Positions 33,668-42,003 of a stretch of 64,000 bases of DNA are shown here, one piece after another. The notes under the pieces were generated by a model. That model was not told the DNA's origin. It ran no database searches and worked only from the letters and a program-made list of their open reading frames with translations. Every line of letters starts with the position of its first letter. The first letter of the stretch is position 1. The position numbers and the translations under genes are program-made. Source of the stretch: Actinomycetospora cinnamomea (lineage in GTDB: Bacteria; Actinomycetota; Actinomycetes; Mycobacteriales; Pseudonocardiaceae). The stretch spans positions 62,001 to 126,000 of the forward strand of contig NZ_QEKW01000012.1 of the NCBI RefSeq assembly GCF_003096675.1, read 5' to 3'.

Positions 33668-35211
33668 CCGTCCGTCGCCGCGAGGAGGGCCCGCCGCGCG
33701 CCGCCGCGGCCCCCGAGCTCGTCGACTCCGGGTTCACACTGGAGAACGCCGACGCCCCGTTCCTGCACCGTGGGCTCAACCTGGCCGACATCGGCCACGT
33801 GCTCGACCTCGCGCGGCGCGGGCTGGTGCCCGACGACGCCCGCCGCACCCTGCTGGGCCTGCTCCTCGAGGCCGATGCCACGCCTCCCGAGGAGTTCCCG
33901 TACGACCCGGAGCTGGGCGAGCCCTACAACTCGCGCGAGGCCTACTTCGTCTCGCGGGTCGGCGACATCGCGGGCTGGCTGCACGCCGGCCGCCCGCGCC
34001 GCGAGGCCGTGCGGATCGCGCTGCGGCTGCACGTGCGCCGGCAGATCACGGAGCTCGTCGCAGAGACCGCCCGGTTCGGATCCGCCGCGGTCGCCCGCGC
34101 CGAGGAGCACGCCGAGACGGTGATGCCGGACCAGACCTACCTCCAGCACGCGCAGCCCTCGACGTTCGCCCACTACCTGCTCTCGTTCGTCTACTCCGCG
34201 CTGCGCGACGGCCGCCGGCTGCTCGACGAGCTCGACTGGGTCGATGCGAGTCCCGGCGGCGCGGGTTGCGTCAACGGCACCCGGCTGCTGTCGGACCGGG
34301 AGTTCATCGCGCAGGCCCTGGGCTTCGGCGACGTCATCGAGCACACCCGCGACGCCATGTGGCAGGTCGACGGGCTCATCGCGGTGCTCGCGACCTCGTC
34401 GAGCCTGCTGACCAACCTGTGCAAGCTGGCCGAGGACCTCGAGATCTGGTCGTCCAGCGAGTTCGACTTCGTCGACCTCGACGACGGCTACACGCGCGCC
34501 AGCGTGCTCATGCCGCAGAAGCGCAACCCCTACGCCCTGTCGATCATCCGCGGGGCCTCCGGCGTGCTCATCGGCCGGCTGTCGGGCTTCCTCGCGGTCA
34601 CCAAGAGCCCGTCGGCGCGCAGCGACAACCTCATCTACGCCTACGGGGAGGTGCCCCGCGCCCTGGACCTCGCCCTGCGCATCGTCCGGCTCTCCACCGG
34701 GGTGGTCCGCACGCTGCGGGTCAACGGCGAGCGGCTCGCCGAGGAGGTGCGCGACGGCTACACCCAGGCCACCGACCTCGCGGAGCACCTCGTGCAGGTC
34801 TGCGACGTCGACTACCGCACCGCCTACCTCATCGTCGGGCGCACGGTGCGGGCCGCGAGCCGCGACGGCGTGCCCGGCATCGCCATCACCGGCGAGATGA
34901 TCGACCGGGCGGCCGTGGAGCACTGCGGCAGGCCGCTCGGGGTAGCCGGCCGCGACCTGTCCGCGGTGCTCGACCCGTGGCGGATCGTGCTCTCGCGCAG
35001 CGCCCGTGGTGGTGCATCGCCCGAGGCCCTCGCCCGGATGACGACGCGCCTGCGCACCGAGATCACCGACCTCGCGGCGGCGGCCGCCGATCGCCTCGCG
35101 GGCCACGACGCCGCCGAGACCGCCTTGCTGACCACGGCCCGCCGGGACGCGACGACCCCGCCCGGACCGACGGAGCCCGTGATCCCCACCGACCGCGGAG
35201 GAGCCCCGTGA
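33664..35211 (+). CDS. Aspartase/fumarase-superfamily lyase 2 (argininosuccinate lyase-like)
   Basis: A 515-residue lyase resembling ArgH. Motifs: PYNSREAYFVSRVGD, TYLQHAQPSTFAHYLL, the superfamily signature SVLMPQKRNPYALSI, and SPSARSDN. Context argues against arginine synthesis: it is the fifth gene of the ComA-like operon and there are no arg genes nearby. In Xanthobacter two such lyases serve coenzyme M synthesis; one eliminates phosphate and the other acts later. It has an extra C-terminal tail rich in Thr/Pro. Coupled by ATGA upstream and GTGA downstream. Confidence 0.82.
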   Translation: MTVRRREEGPPRAAAAPELVDSGFTLENADAPFLHRGLNLADIGHVLDLARRGLVPDDARRTLLGLLLEADATPPEEFPYDPELGEPYNSREAYFVSRVGDIAGWLHAGRPRREAVRIALRLHVRRQITELVAETARFGSAAVARAEEHAETVMPDQTYLQHAQPSTFAHYLLSFVYSALRDGRRLLDELDWVDASPGGAGCVNGTRLLSDREFIAQALGFGDVIEHTRDAMWQVDGLIAVLATSSSLLTNLCKLAEDLEIWSSSEFDFVDLDDGYTRASVLMPQKRNPYALSIIRGASGVLIGRLSGFLAVTKSPSARSDNLIYAYGEVPRALDLALRIVRLSTGVVRTLRVNGERLAEEVRDGYTQATDLAEHLVQVCDVDYRTAYLIVGRTVRAASRDGVPGIAITGEMIDRAAVEHCGRPLGVAGRDLSAVLDPWRIVLSRSARGGASPEALARMTTRLRTEITDLAAAAADRLAGHDAAETALLTTARRDATTPPGPTEPVIPTDRGGAP

Positions 35212-36632
35212 ACACACCCGACACCCTCCCGTCCGTCGTCCTGCCCGAGGCGGTGGAGGTCGTCAACGTCGGCCTGCCGATGTTCGCCGACGCCGTGCGC
35301 GCGCAGGGCCGGCCCGTCGAGCACGTCGACTGGCGACCCCCGGCCGGCGGGCGCCCGGACGCGATCAGGGCGCTGACCCGCCTGCACGCCGAGCGCGGCG
35401 CCACCATCGACGCGGCCAATGCCGAGGTCCTGCGCCGGCTCGACACCGGCGTGCCGTTCCTCGTCGGGGTCGCGCCGGCGAGCGAGGTCGTGCCCGGCGT
35501 CGCGGGCCGGGTGCTCCTGCACTGCGGGCCGGCCATCCCCTGGGACCGGGTCGCCGACCCCCTGCGCCGCTCGATGCGCGCGGCCGCCGTCGCCGAGGGC
35601 TGGGCGGCCGACACCGCCGCTGCCGACGCGCTCCTCGCCGCCGGCGAGGTGCGCCTGGAACCGGCCAACCTCCACGACACCGTCGTTCCGATGGCCAGCG
35701 CGATCGGCCCGTCCGCCCCGGTCCTCGTCGTCGAGATGGCGACCCCGGACGGCGTCGTGCGCACCTTCGCGCCGATCAACCAGGGCCCCGGCGAGACCGC
35801 CTGGTTCGGCCGCGACACCCCGGCGGCCGTCGAACGTCTGCTGCTGCTGCGTGACGTGGCCGGGCCCGCCGTCGCCGCGGTGCTCGAGCGGACGGGCCCG
35901 CTCGATGTCCTCGCCGTCGCCGCGCAGGGCATCACGATGGGCGACGACCTCCACATGCGCACCCAGGCCGCGACCAACCTGCTGGTCCGCACCTGGCTGC
36001 CGCAGATCGCGGCCCTGCCCGACCACCTGCGGGAGCGCTTCGCCGCGTTCCTCGGCGGCAACCACCTGTTCTTCCTCACCCTCGCGATGGCGTCCGCCCG
36101 GGCGCTGACCGCATGGGCCGGGCGCGTCGAGGGGTCGAGCATCGTCACGACGATGTCGCGCAACGGCACGACGTTCGGCGTACGTCTCGCCGGGTCCGAA
36201 CGCTGGCACGTCACGGACGCGCCGTCGGTCGGCGAGGCGCTGTACTACTCCGGCCACGGGCCGGACGACGCCGCGCCCGACATCGGCGACAGCGCGGTGC
36301 TCGAGCTCGTCGGCCTGGGCGGGCCGGCCGCGGCCAACTCGCCCGCGGTGGCCGCGTTCCTCGGTGGCACGATGGCCGACGCCGCCCGTGCCACCGAGGT
36401 CTTCCGCCGCATCTGCGGCGGGGCCAGCAGCCGCTTCACCCTGCCCGCCCTCGGCTTCAGCGGCACTCCGGTCGGCGTCGACGTCCGCTCGGTGGTGGAG
36501 CTGGGCGTCACCCCGAAGGTCACCACCGGCATCCTCGCCGCGCACTCGGGTGTGGGACAGGTCGGCGCCGGGGTGGCCACCGCGCCCCTCGACTGCTTCG
36601 TCGCGGCCCTGCTCGAGCTCGCGGGGGAGTAG
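35208..36632 (+). CDS. DUF1116 protein (YlbE/AllG type, oxamate carbamoyltransferase subunit)
   Basis: A 474-residue protein of the DUF1116 family (E. coli YlbE/AllG). It starts with VVLPEAVEVVNVGLPMFADAVRAQGRPVEHVDWRPPAGG, the family's opening, and contains DDLHMRTQAATNLLVRTWLPQ and GGNHLFFLTLAMASA. Together with FdrA and the DUF2877 protein it forms the oxamate carbamoyltransferase of ureide catabolism (oxalurate phosphorolysis to oxamate and carbamoyl phosphate). Here it follows coenzyme M-like genes with a GTGA overlap, not allantoin genes. fdrA and carbamate kinase are encoded 6.5-9 kb downstream. Confidence 0.88.
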   Translation: MNTPDTLPSVVLPEAVEVVNVGLPMFADAVRAQGRPVEHVDWRPPAGGRPDAIRALTRLHAERGATIDAANAEVLRRLDTGVPFLVGVAPASEVVPGVAGRVLLHCGPAIPWDRVADPLRRSMRAAAVAEGWAADTAAADALLAAGEVRLEPANLHDTVVPMASAIGPSAPVLVVEMATPDGVVRTFAPINQGPGETAWFGRDTPAAVERLLLLRDVAGPAVAAVLERTGPLDVLAVAAQGITMGDDLHMRTQAATNLLVRTWLPQIAALPDHLRERFAAFLGGNHLFFLTLAMASARALTAWAGRVEGSSIVTTMSRNGTTFGVRLAGSERWHVTDAPSVGEALYYSGHGPDDAAPDIGDSAVLELVGLGGPAAANSPAVAAFLGGTMADAARATEVFRRICGGASSRFTLPALGFSGTPVGVDVRSVVELGVTPKVTTGILAAHSGVGQVGAGVATAPLDCFVAALLELAGE

Positions 36633-36634
36633 CC

Positions 36635-37429
36635 GTGGTGCCCGTCGTCGACGTGGGGGAGGGGGCGCACGCCGTCCTCGCCCGTCCGAGCCGGGGACGG
36701 GTGGTCGCCGTGTACCGACGGGCCGCCTACCTGCACCTCGACGGCGGGATCGTCGCGCTCACCGACACCTCCGCCCCCGCCGGGCCGCGGCACGTCCGGT
36801 GCACCGTCCTGCCCCGGCTGCGGGAGGGGTTCCCGGTGGCGAGCGACGGGGTGCGGCTCACCGGCGGGGAATGGGCGCTGCGCGTCGACGGTCCCGTGTG
36901 GCGCGGTGAGCTACCCGACCCGGACGCGCTCGCGTGGGCCCGCGAGGTGCATCCGGAGGCGGACGGCGTCGCCGTGGAGCCGGCGGTGGCGGCCCTCGTC
37001 CGGGCGGGCCGGATCGAGGACCTCGCGGCGGCCGTCGGCGGGCGCGGGCCCGGGCTGACGCCCGCGGGCGATGACCTGCTCGCCGGCGTCCTGGTCGTCG
37101 CGCGGCTGTGGTGGGGCGCCGGGTCGCGTCTCGACGCGGTGGCGGGGGCCGTGTCGACCACGGAGATCGCGCGGGCATTCCTCGTCGAGGCCGCGCGGGG
37201 ACGCTGCATCGCGCCGGCGCACGACTGGCTCGTGGCGGTCGCCGCGGGCCGGGCCGACGACGCCCTGCGCGCGTCACGGCGGCTGCGGGCGACCGGAGCG
37301 AGCTCGGGCGCCCACCTGGCCGCCGGGCTGGGGCTGGCGGTGTCTCAGCTCCCGCGTACTGCGAGCCAGACGGCCCGGGCGGGGCCGGACCCCGTGGCGT
37401 GCCACCGAGCCGGGCGGTCGCCCGGATAG
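36635..37429 (+). CDS. DUF2877 protein (YlbF/AllH type)
   Basis: A 264-residue protein of the DUF2877 family. Signature GRGPGLTPAGDDLLAGVLVVARLWW is intact. It is the third component of the FdrA-DUF1116-DUF2877 carbamoyltransferase. Two adjacent GTG codons (36635, 36638) follow the DUF1116 stop by 2-5 bp. The last 85 bp overlap the 3' end of the convergent XRE-cupin gene; the extra C-terminal residues (SQTARAGPDPVACHR...) look unlike the family and may be a run-on from a lost earlier stop. Confidence 0.82.
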   Translation: MVPVVDVGEGAHAVLARPSRGRVVAVYRRAAYLHLDGGIVALTDTSAPAGPRHVRCTVLPRLREGFPVASDGVRLTGGEWALRVDGPVWRGELPDPDALAWAREVHPEADGVAVEPAVAALVRAGRIEDLAAAVGGRGPGLTPAGDDLLAGVLVVARLWWGAGSRLDAVAGAVSTTEIARAFLVEAARGRCIAPAHDWLVAVAAGRADDALRASRRLRATGASSGAHLAAGLGLAVSQLPRTASQTARAGPDPVACHRAGRSPG

Positions 37430-37941
37430 TGCAGCGTGTCGCCGGCCGCCACGACGTGGCGCTCGCCCGCGAGCTCGAACGTCAGCTCCCCGGAGAGGAC
37501 GTGCACGAGGACCTCGCCGCTGCGGGGCCCGTCGTCGGCCCCGGCACCACCCTCGTCGATCTCGGTGATCGTGCCCTGCAACCGGAAGCGCGCGGCCGGG
37601 CCGGTGATGCCGGCCCGGTGGACCCCCGGCTCCCCGGACGGGAGCTCCGGGCGGGCGCCGGCAGGTACGACGCTCGCGACGGGTTCGGCGGCCCCGTTGT
37701 CCACGAAGTGGCCGATCGGGCGCTCCAGGGCCTCGGCGAGCTTCAGCAGCGTGGTGATCGTGGGGACCATGTCGCCGCGCTCGACCTTGTGCACCGAGGC
37801 GGCCGAGACGTCCGCGCGGCGGGCCAGCTGCTGCAGGGACAGACCCGCCTGCTGGCGCAGGTCACGCACCTTGGGCCCGATCGCGTCGACGACCGACGCC
37901 CAGCCGGGGGCCGGCGGGGGAACCGGGTCGGGCTCCGCCAT
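37345..37941 (-). CDS. XRE-family regulator with cupin domain
   Basis: A 198-residue transcription factor: helix-turn-helix VRDLRQQAGLSLQQLARRADVSAASVHKVERGDMVPTITTLLKLAEAL in the N-terminal half and a cupin effector domain (VLVHVLSGELTFELAGERHVVAAGDTLHYPGDRPARWH) at the C-terminus. Such regulators sense small acids or amino-acid-like ligands. ATG with AAGGAGG upstream. It is divergent from the flavoprotein gene, and the intergenic region has a long inverted repeat, so it probably controls itself and the downstream cluster. Confidence 0.88.
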   Translation of the reverse strand: MAEPDPVPPPAPGWASVVDAIGPKVRDLRQQAGLSLQQLARRADVSAASVHKVERGDMVPTITTLLKLAEALERPIGHFVDNGAAEPVASVVPAGARPELPSGEPGVHRAGITGPAARFRLQGTITEIDEGGAGADDGPRSGEVLVHVLSGELTFELAGERHVVAAGDTLHYPGDRPARWHATGSGPARAVWLAVRGS

Positions 37942-37950
37942 GGGGCCTCC

Positions 37951-38004
37951 TTGACACGCTAGGTGCGGTTAGTATCGTAAATGACCATCACCTATGGTGG
38001 TCAT
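37951..38004. promoter_or_regulatory. Promoter with inverted-repeat operator (XRE/flavoprotein)
   Basis: TTGACA (37951-37956), 16 bp, TATCGT (37973-37978) on the plus strand, directly followed by the inverted repeat 37981-38004 (arms ATGACCA and TGGTCAT around an imperfect centre). Placement over the expected transcription start suggests repression of the flavoprotein gene, most simply by the divergently encoded XRE-cupin protein. Confidence 0.55.
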
Positions 38005-38080
38005 CCCGGAGCGGCCCGGTGGGTCCGGTGTCACGTCGGCCCGCGCCGCCGCATCGTACGAGTCCGACGAGGGGTTCCGT

Positions 38081-39427
38081 GTGCCGCACAAGACCGTGAT
38101 CATCGGCGGCGGGGCCGCCGGTCTGGGCGCCGCCGGCGGGGTCAAGGCCGCTCGTCCGGACGCCGAGGTGGTCGTCTACACCGAGTACGAGGACGTCGCC
38201 TACAGCCCCTGCGGCATCCCGTACGTGCACGGCAAGGAGATCTCGGACTTCGACAAGCTGTTCCTCGCGAGCAAGGAGCAGTACGTCGAGGCCGGCATCG
38301 ACGTGCACTACGAGACCACGGTGGCCAAGGTCGACACGGCGGCGCGGAAGGTGCACGTCGACGGCGAGGGTGCCGTCGCCTACGACACGCTGATCTTCGC
38401 GACCGGCTTCGAGTACGCCGACCCGGGCGTCCCGGGCAGCGACCTCGACGGGCTCTACTACGTCAAGAACATCCGCCGGGCCATGGAGTGGGACCGCGTC
38501 CTCGACTCGGTGAAGAAGGCCGTGGTCGTCGAGGCGACGCCGCTCGGGGTCGAGATGACCACCTCGCTGGCGCACCGCGGGATCGAGACGCACCTCGTCG
38601 ACCCGCACTCCTGGCCGCTCGGGGAGATGGCCGACCCGGACATCATGGCGCCGGTCGAGGAGTCATGGCGCGAGCTCGGCGTCACCAGCCATTTCAACAC
38701 CGAGTTGCGCGGTTTCGTCGGGCAGGGCCACGTCACCGCGGTGTCCACCTCCGACGGGGAGATCCCCTGCGACCTCGTCGTGGTGGCCACGCACAAGGTG
38801 GCCAACGCGCGGCTCGCCGCGGACGCGGGCCTGAAGATCGGAACGACCGGCGGGGTCATCGTCGACGAGCGGATGCAGACGTCGGTGCCCGGCGTCTACG
38901 CCGCCGGCGACTGCACCGAGATTCCGCACGGCCTGACCCGCGTGCCGCTGCAGGGGCTCACCGGCAGTCACGCCTACGCCCAGGGCAAGACGGCCGGCAC
39001 CAACGCCGGCGGCGGCGATCGGAAGTACAAGGCGGTCTACGTCCCCTGGGGCACCCCCGCCGGCAAGTGGATCATCGGCGGGGCCTCGTTCGGCGAGACC
39101 ACCGCGACGGCGCTCGGGATCCCGTACGTGCTCGGTCAGGCCCAGGGCATCTCCCGCGCCCGCTACTACCCGGACGTCAAGCCGGTGAAGGTGAAGCTCC
39201 TCGCCGAGCCCGGGTCGCTGCGGCTCATCGGCGCCCAGATCGTCGGGGGTGAAGGCATCAAGGAACGCGCCGACTTCCTCGCGATGGCCGTCAAGCACGG
39301 TTTCACGTTCCACGACCTCGCCACGATGGAGAACGTCTACTCCCCGGCCATCGGTGCCCTCAACGAGCCGATCGTCGTGGCCGCCACGAACGGGCTCGAC
39401 GAGCTCCGTAAGGCGGGGAAGCTCTGA
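38081..39427 (+). CDS. CoA-disulfide-reductase-like flavoprotein with altered NAD(P) motif
   Basis: A 448-residue flavoprotein of the single-cysteine disulfide reductase class. FAD loop IIGGGAAGLGAA (7-18); redox Cys44 in YSPCGIPY; second FAD motif VPGVYAAGDC; C-terminal dimer domain ending NEPIVVAA. The expected dinucleotide glycine motif after the beta strand is EATPLG (151-156) instead of GxGxxG, so NAD(P)H use is doubtful or unusual. GTG 38081 chosen for GAGGGG 5 nt upstream; a longer frame starts at 37994 inside the operator. In this context a coenzyme M disulfide or persulfide is a possible substrate (inference). Confidence 0.82.
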   Translation: MPHKTVIIGGGAAGLGAAGGVKAARPDAEVVVYTEYEDVAYSPCGIPYVHGKEISDFDKLFLASKEQYVEAGIDVHYETTVAKVDTAARKVHVDGEGAVAYDTLIFATGFEYADPGVPGSDLDGLYYVKNIRRAMEWDRVLDSVKKAVVVEATPLGVEMTTSLAHRGIETHLVDPHSWPLGEMADPDIMAPVEESWRELGVTSHFNTELRGFVGQGHVTAVSTSDGEIPCDLVVVATHKVANARLAADAGLKIGTTGGVIVDERMQTSVPGVYAAGDCTEIPHGLTRVPLQGLTGSHAYAQGKTAGTNAGGGDRKYKAVYVPWGTPAGKWIIGGASFGETTATALGIPYVLGQAQGISRARYYPDVKPVKVKLLAEPGSLRLIGAQIVGGEGIKERADFLAMAVKHGFTFHDLATMENVYSPAIGALNEPIVVAATNGLDELRKAGKL

Positions 39428-39428
39428 G

Positions 39429-39707
39429 ATGGCGACCCGACGCCGGCCCTCGTTCTCCCGCTGGCTGCGGGAGAACTCCGAGCACTACCTGATGATCGAC
39501 GCCCACGAGCGGCTCGCCCGGCGCTACTCCGGCACGCGCCCGCCGTCGCGCCCGCACGGGATCGCGGAGCTCTTCTGGCGGCGCGTCTTCGCGCCGGTCT
39601 ACCGGGCGCTGCCGTGGCCGCTGCGCCACCGCGTGATGCGGGCGATGCCCGGGAGCCATCGGCAGGCCTGGTCACCGCCACCCGAGCCGCGGGAACCGGC
39701 CGTGTGA
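39429..39707 (+). CDS. Small basic hypothetical protein (92 aa)
   Basis: Starts 1 bp after the flavoprotein stop. Basic and aromatic (SFSRWLRENSEHYLMIDAHERLARRYSG... VFAPVYRALPWPLRHRVMRAMPG), with an amphipathic C-terminal half that might touch a membrane. No family recognised. Tight spacing implies co-transcription with the flavoprotein and the following Sll0783-family gene. Confidence 0.55.
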   Translation: MATRRRPSFSRWLRENSEHYLMIDAHERLARRYSGTRPPSRPHGIAELFWRRVFAPVYRALPWPLRHRVMRAMPGSHRQAWSPPPEPREPAV

Positions 39708-39775
39708 GGACACCGGTGGGCGCCCGCCCGCCGGAGCAAGAAGTGTCAACCGAACGAGGGAAGAGGTGGCCGACG

Positions 39776-40261
39776 GTGGCTCAGATCGTGGGCGAGCGCG
39801 TCAGCAAGGGCGACGCGATCGTCGACTACGAGGAGAAGGTCTTCGACGACATCCAGGCCGAGCAGGGCGAGAAGGCGTACATCTTCATGCACACCGTGCC
39901 CTTCGAGGGTTCGGTCGGGCTGGTCAACATGCTCACGGCCACCCGGGTCAACCGGAAGGGCTTCGACACGAGCATCGTGCTGTTCGGCCCCGGCTCGCTG
40001 ATGGCGTCGGCCACCCGCGGTTACCCGAAGGTGGGCGACGAGGCGTTCCCGGGCGGGCTGGGCTACAACAACCAGCTCCAGACGTTCATGAACGAGGGCG
40101 GTCACGTCTACGCGTGTCGCTTCTCGGCGGCCATGCTGTACGGGATGCGCGAGGTGGACATGCTCGAGGGCGTCAAGCCCATCAACCCCCTCGACGTCCT
40201 CGACGCCCAGCTCACCGCGCGCCGCGAGGGCGCGCTCGTGATGCAGACCTGGACCGTCTGA
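39776..40261 (+). CDS. MSMEG_0572/Sll0783-family protein (Nit1C marker)
   Basis: A 161-residue DsrE-like protein of the Sll0783 family, described as nitrogen-starvation responsive and diagnostic for Nit1C nitrilase clusters. Recognisable stretches: KGDAIVDYEEKVFDD, TVPFEGSVGLVNMLTATRVNRKGF, PGGLGYNNQLQTFMNEGG and PINPLDVLDAQL. Biochemical function is unknown. GTG 39776 chosen because AGAGGTGG precedes it by 6-7 nt; GTG 39743 would extend it. Immediately upstream of nitrile hydratase, the position normally held by the nitrilase. Confidence 0.88.
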   Translation: MAQIVGERVSKGDAIVDYEEKVFDDIQAEQGEKAYIFMHTVPFEGSVGLVNMLTATRVNRKGFDTSIVLFGPGSLMASATRGYPKVGDEAFPGGLGYNNQLQTFMNEGGHVYACRFSAAMLYGMREVDMLEGVKPINPLDVLDAQLTARREGALVMQTWTV

Positions 40262-40334
40262 CGCGGTGCTGTCGGGCGGCCGGCGACGAGGCCGGCCGCC
40301 CGAGGACCGCCTCCGTACCGAGAGGAGGACCGGC

Positions 40335-41018
40335 ATGGACTCGATCGCGGACATGGGCGGGACCCAGGCATGGGGACCCGCCCAGGTCCCCACCGATGAG
40401 CCACCCTTCGCCGAGCCCTGGGAGGGGCGCAGCTTCGCCCTGACCGTCCTGACCATGGGACGCATCTCGGGCCGCAACCTGGACGCGTTCCGGCACGCCC
40501 TGGGCCGGCTGCACCCGATCGACTACCTCGTCGACGGCTACTACGGCCGGTGGCTCAACGCCGCCGAGCTGATGCTCACGGACAGCAGAATCCTGGCTCC
40601 GGGAGCCGTCGACGCCCGTGCACGCCGCAACCGGGGCGAGGACGTCACGGAGCCGCCGTTCCCCGAGCCGTCCCGCCCCGACTACAAGCCCACCGCGGCG
40701 GGGTCGCTGCGCGAGATCGACCGCGACCCGGTGTTCGCGGCCGGCGACGCGGTGCGGACGAAGGACATGCACCCCGAGGGACCGACCAAGCTGTCGGGCT
40801 ACCTGCGCCGACGGTCGGGCACCGTCACCGCGATCCGGCCGCCGCACGTGCTCCCCGACACCCACGCGGTCTTCGAGGGCGAGAACCCCCAGCACGTCTA
40901 CACCGTCGGCTTCTCCTCCACGGAGCTGTGGGGCCCGGACGCCGAGCCGTTCACCGTGCACGCGGATCTCTTCGAGAGCTATCTCGCCAAGATTCCTGAG
41001 AGTGAGGCCGACCAGTGA
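40335..41018 (+). CDS. nthB: Nitrile hydratase beta subunit
   Basis: A 227-residue subunit. N-terminus [15 protein letters not shown] and [19 protein letters not shown] are typical; the C-terminal SH3-like half has [19 protein letters not shown]... [14 protein letters not shown]. With alpha it hydrates nitriles to amides in the cytoplasm. ATG with GAGGAGG upstream. Beta-alpha-activator order is usual for the cobalt type. GTGA overlap with the alpha gene. Confidence 0.93.
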   Translation: MDSIADMGGTQAWGPAQVPTDEPPFAEPWEGRSFALTVLTMGRISGRNLDAFRHALGRLHPIDYLVDGYYGRWLNAAELMLTDSRILAPGAVDARARRNRGEDVTEPPFPEPSRPDYKPTAAGSLREIDRDPVFAAGDAVRTKDMHPEGPTKLSGYLRRRSGTVTAIRPPHVLPDTHAVFEGENPQHVYTVGFSSTELWGPDAEPFTVHADLFESYLAKIPESEADQ

Positions 41019-41611
41019 GCAAGGCCGCCCCCGCCGACCGCCTCTCCCCGGCCCTGCGCACCGAGGCGCTCGAACAGCTCCTCGTCGAGCGGGAGCTGGT
41101 CGACCCGGCGGTGATGGACAAGTTCATCAAGACCTACGAGCAGGACGTGGGCCCGCTGAACGGCGCGAAGGTCGTCGCCCGCGCCTGGACCGACCCCGGG
41201 TATCGCGCGTGGCTGCTGCGCGACGGGACCGCGGCGATCAAGGACATGGGCTACGGCGGGCCGCAGGGCGAGCACATGGTGGTGCTCGAGCAGAGCGACG
41301 AGGTCCACCACGTCGTCGTGTGCACCCTGTGCTCCTGCTACCCGTGGCCTGTGCTCGGCCTACCGCCGAGCTGGTACAAGGACCCGGCGTACCGGGCGGG
41401 GATGGTGCGCACGCCGCGCCGGGTGCTGCGGGAGATGGGCCTCGAGGTGCCCGAGGGCAAGCGGATCGAGGTCTGGGACTCCAGCGCCGAGGTGCGCTAC
41501 CTGGTGCTGCCGCAGCGTCCCCCCGCCACCGAGGACCTCGACGCCGAGGCGCTCGCGGCCCTCGTCACCCGGGACGCGATGGTCGGGGTCGCGGAGGTGG
41601 CCGCGCCGTGA
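41015..41611 (+). CDS. nthA: Nitrile hydratase alpha subunit, cobalt type
   Basis: A 198-residue catalytic subunit. The metal site VCTLCSCY (Cys103, Cys106, Ser107, Cys108) has Thr after the first Cys, the cobalt-type signature; the second and third cysteines are normally oxidised to sulfinic and sulfenic acid. [17 protein letters not shown] follows as expected. It hydrates R-CN to R-CONH2. No amidase or nitrilase is encoded nearby, which is unusual. Overlaps both neighbours by 4 bp. A thiocyanate hydrolase gamma subunit has the same motif but would need different partners. Confidence 0.93.
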   Translation: MSKAAPADRLSPALRTEALEQLLVERELVDPAVMDKFIKTYEQDVGPLNGAKVVARAWTDPGYRAWLLRDGTAAIKDMGYGGPQGEHMVVLEQSDEVHHVVVCTLCSCYPWPVLGLPPSWYKDPAYRAGMVRTPRRVLREMGLEVPEGKRIEVWDSSAEVRYLVLPQRPPATEDLDAEALAALVTRDAMVGVAEVAAP

Positions 41612-42003
41612 GCGCGACCTCGTGCCCGCCCGGGCCGGTCCTCGAGATCGAGGGTGTGGCCGCGCCGCCGCGTGCCAACGGGGAGCTCGTGTTCGCCGAG
41701 CCCTGGGAGAGCCGCGCCTTCGGGATGGCGGTGACCCTCGCCGAGGCCGGCCTGTTCACCTGGGACGAGTTCCGCGACAGCCTCGTCGCGCGCATCGCCG
41801 CCTGGGAGGCCGACCACGCGTCCGGCGAGGAGTACCGCTACTACCGCTGCTGGCTCGCGGCCCTCGAGGACCGCGTGGTGGCCGCGGGCCTGCTGCATGA
41901 CGCGGCGGTGGCCGAGCGGTCCGCCCGCCTCGCCGAGCGTCCCGCGGGCCACGACCACCCCGACGACCACGGGCACGGTCACGGTCACGGTCACGGTCAC
42001 TGA
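41608..42003 (+). CDS. Nitrile hydratase activator with histidine-rich tail
   Basis: A 131-residue accessory protein of the beta-like P14K type that delivers cobalt and matures the alpha subunit. The body ([36 protein letters not shown]... [18 protein letters not shown]) is homologous to the beta N-terminus. It ends in an added tail [19 protein letters not shown], a metal-binding run not standard for the family and likely to hold cobalt (inference). Coupled to alpha by GTGA. Its end overlaps the convergent glycosyltransferase gene by 7 bp. Confidence 0.9.
   Translation: MSATSCPPGPVLEIEGVAAPPRANGELVFAEPWESRAFGMAVTLAEAGLFTWDEFRDSLVARIAAWEADHASGEEYRYYRCWLAALEDRVVAAGLLHDAAVAERSARLAERPAGHDHPDDHGHGHGHGHGH

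Noticed and set aside
31359..35211. purB and argH (purine and arginine synthesis)
   Set aside because: Sequence is superfamily-like, but both lie in the ComA-like operon with a PLP enzyme between them and no purine or arginine genes nearby.
40335..42003. Thiocyanate hydrolase instead of nitrile hydratase
   Set aside because: The beta subunit is a single unsplit nitrile-hydratase type with its typical start, and an activator gene follows; thiocyanate hydrolase has separate alpha and beta chains.
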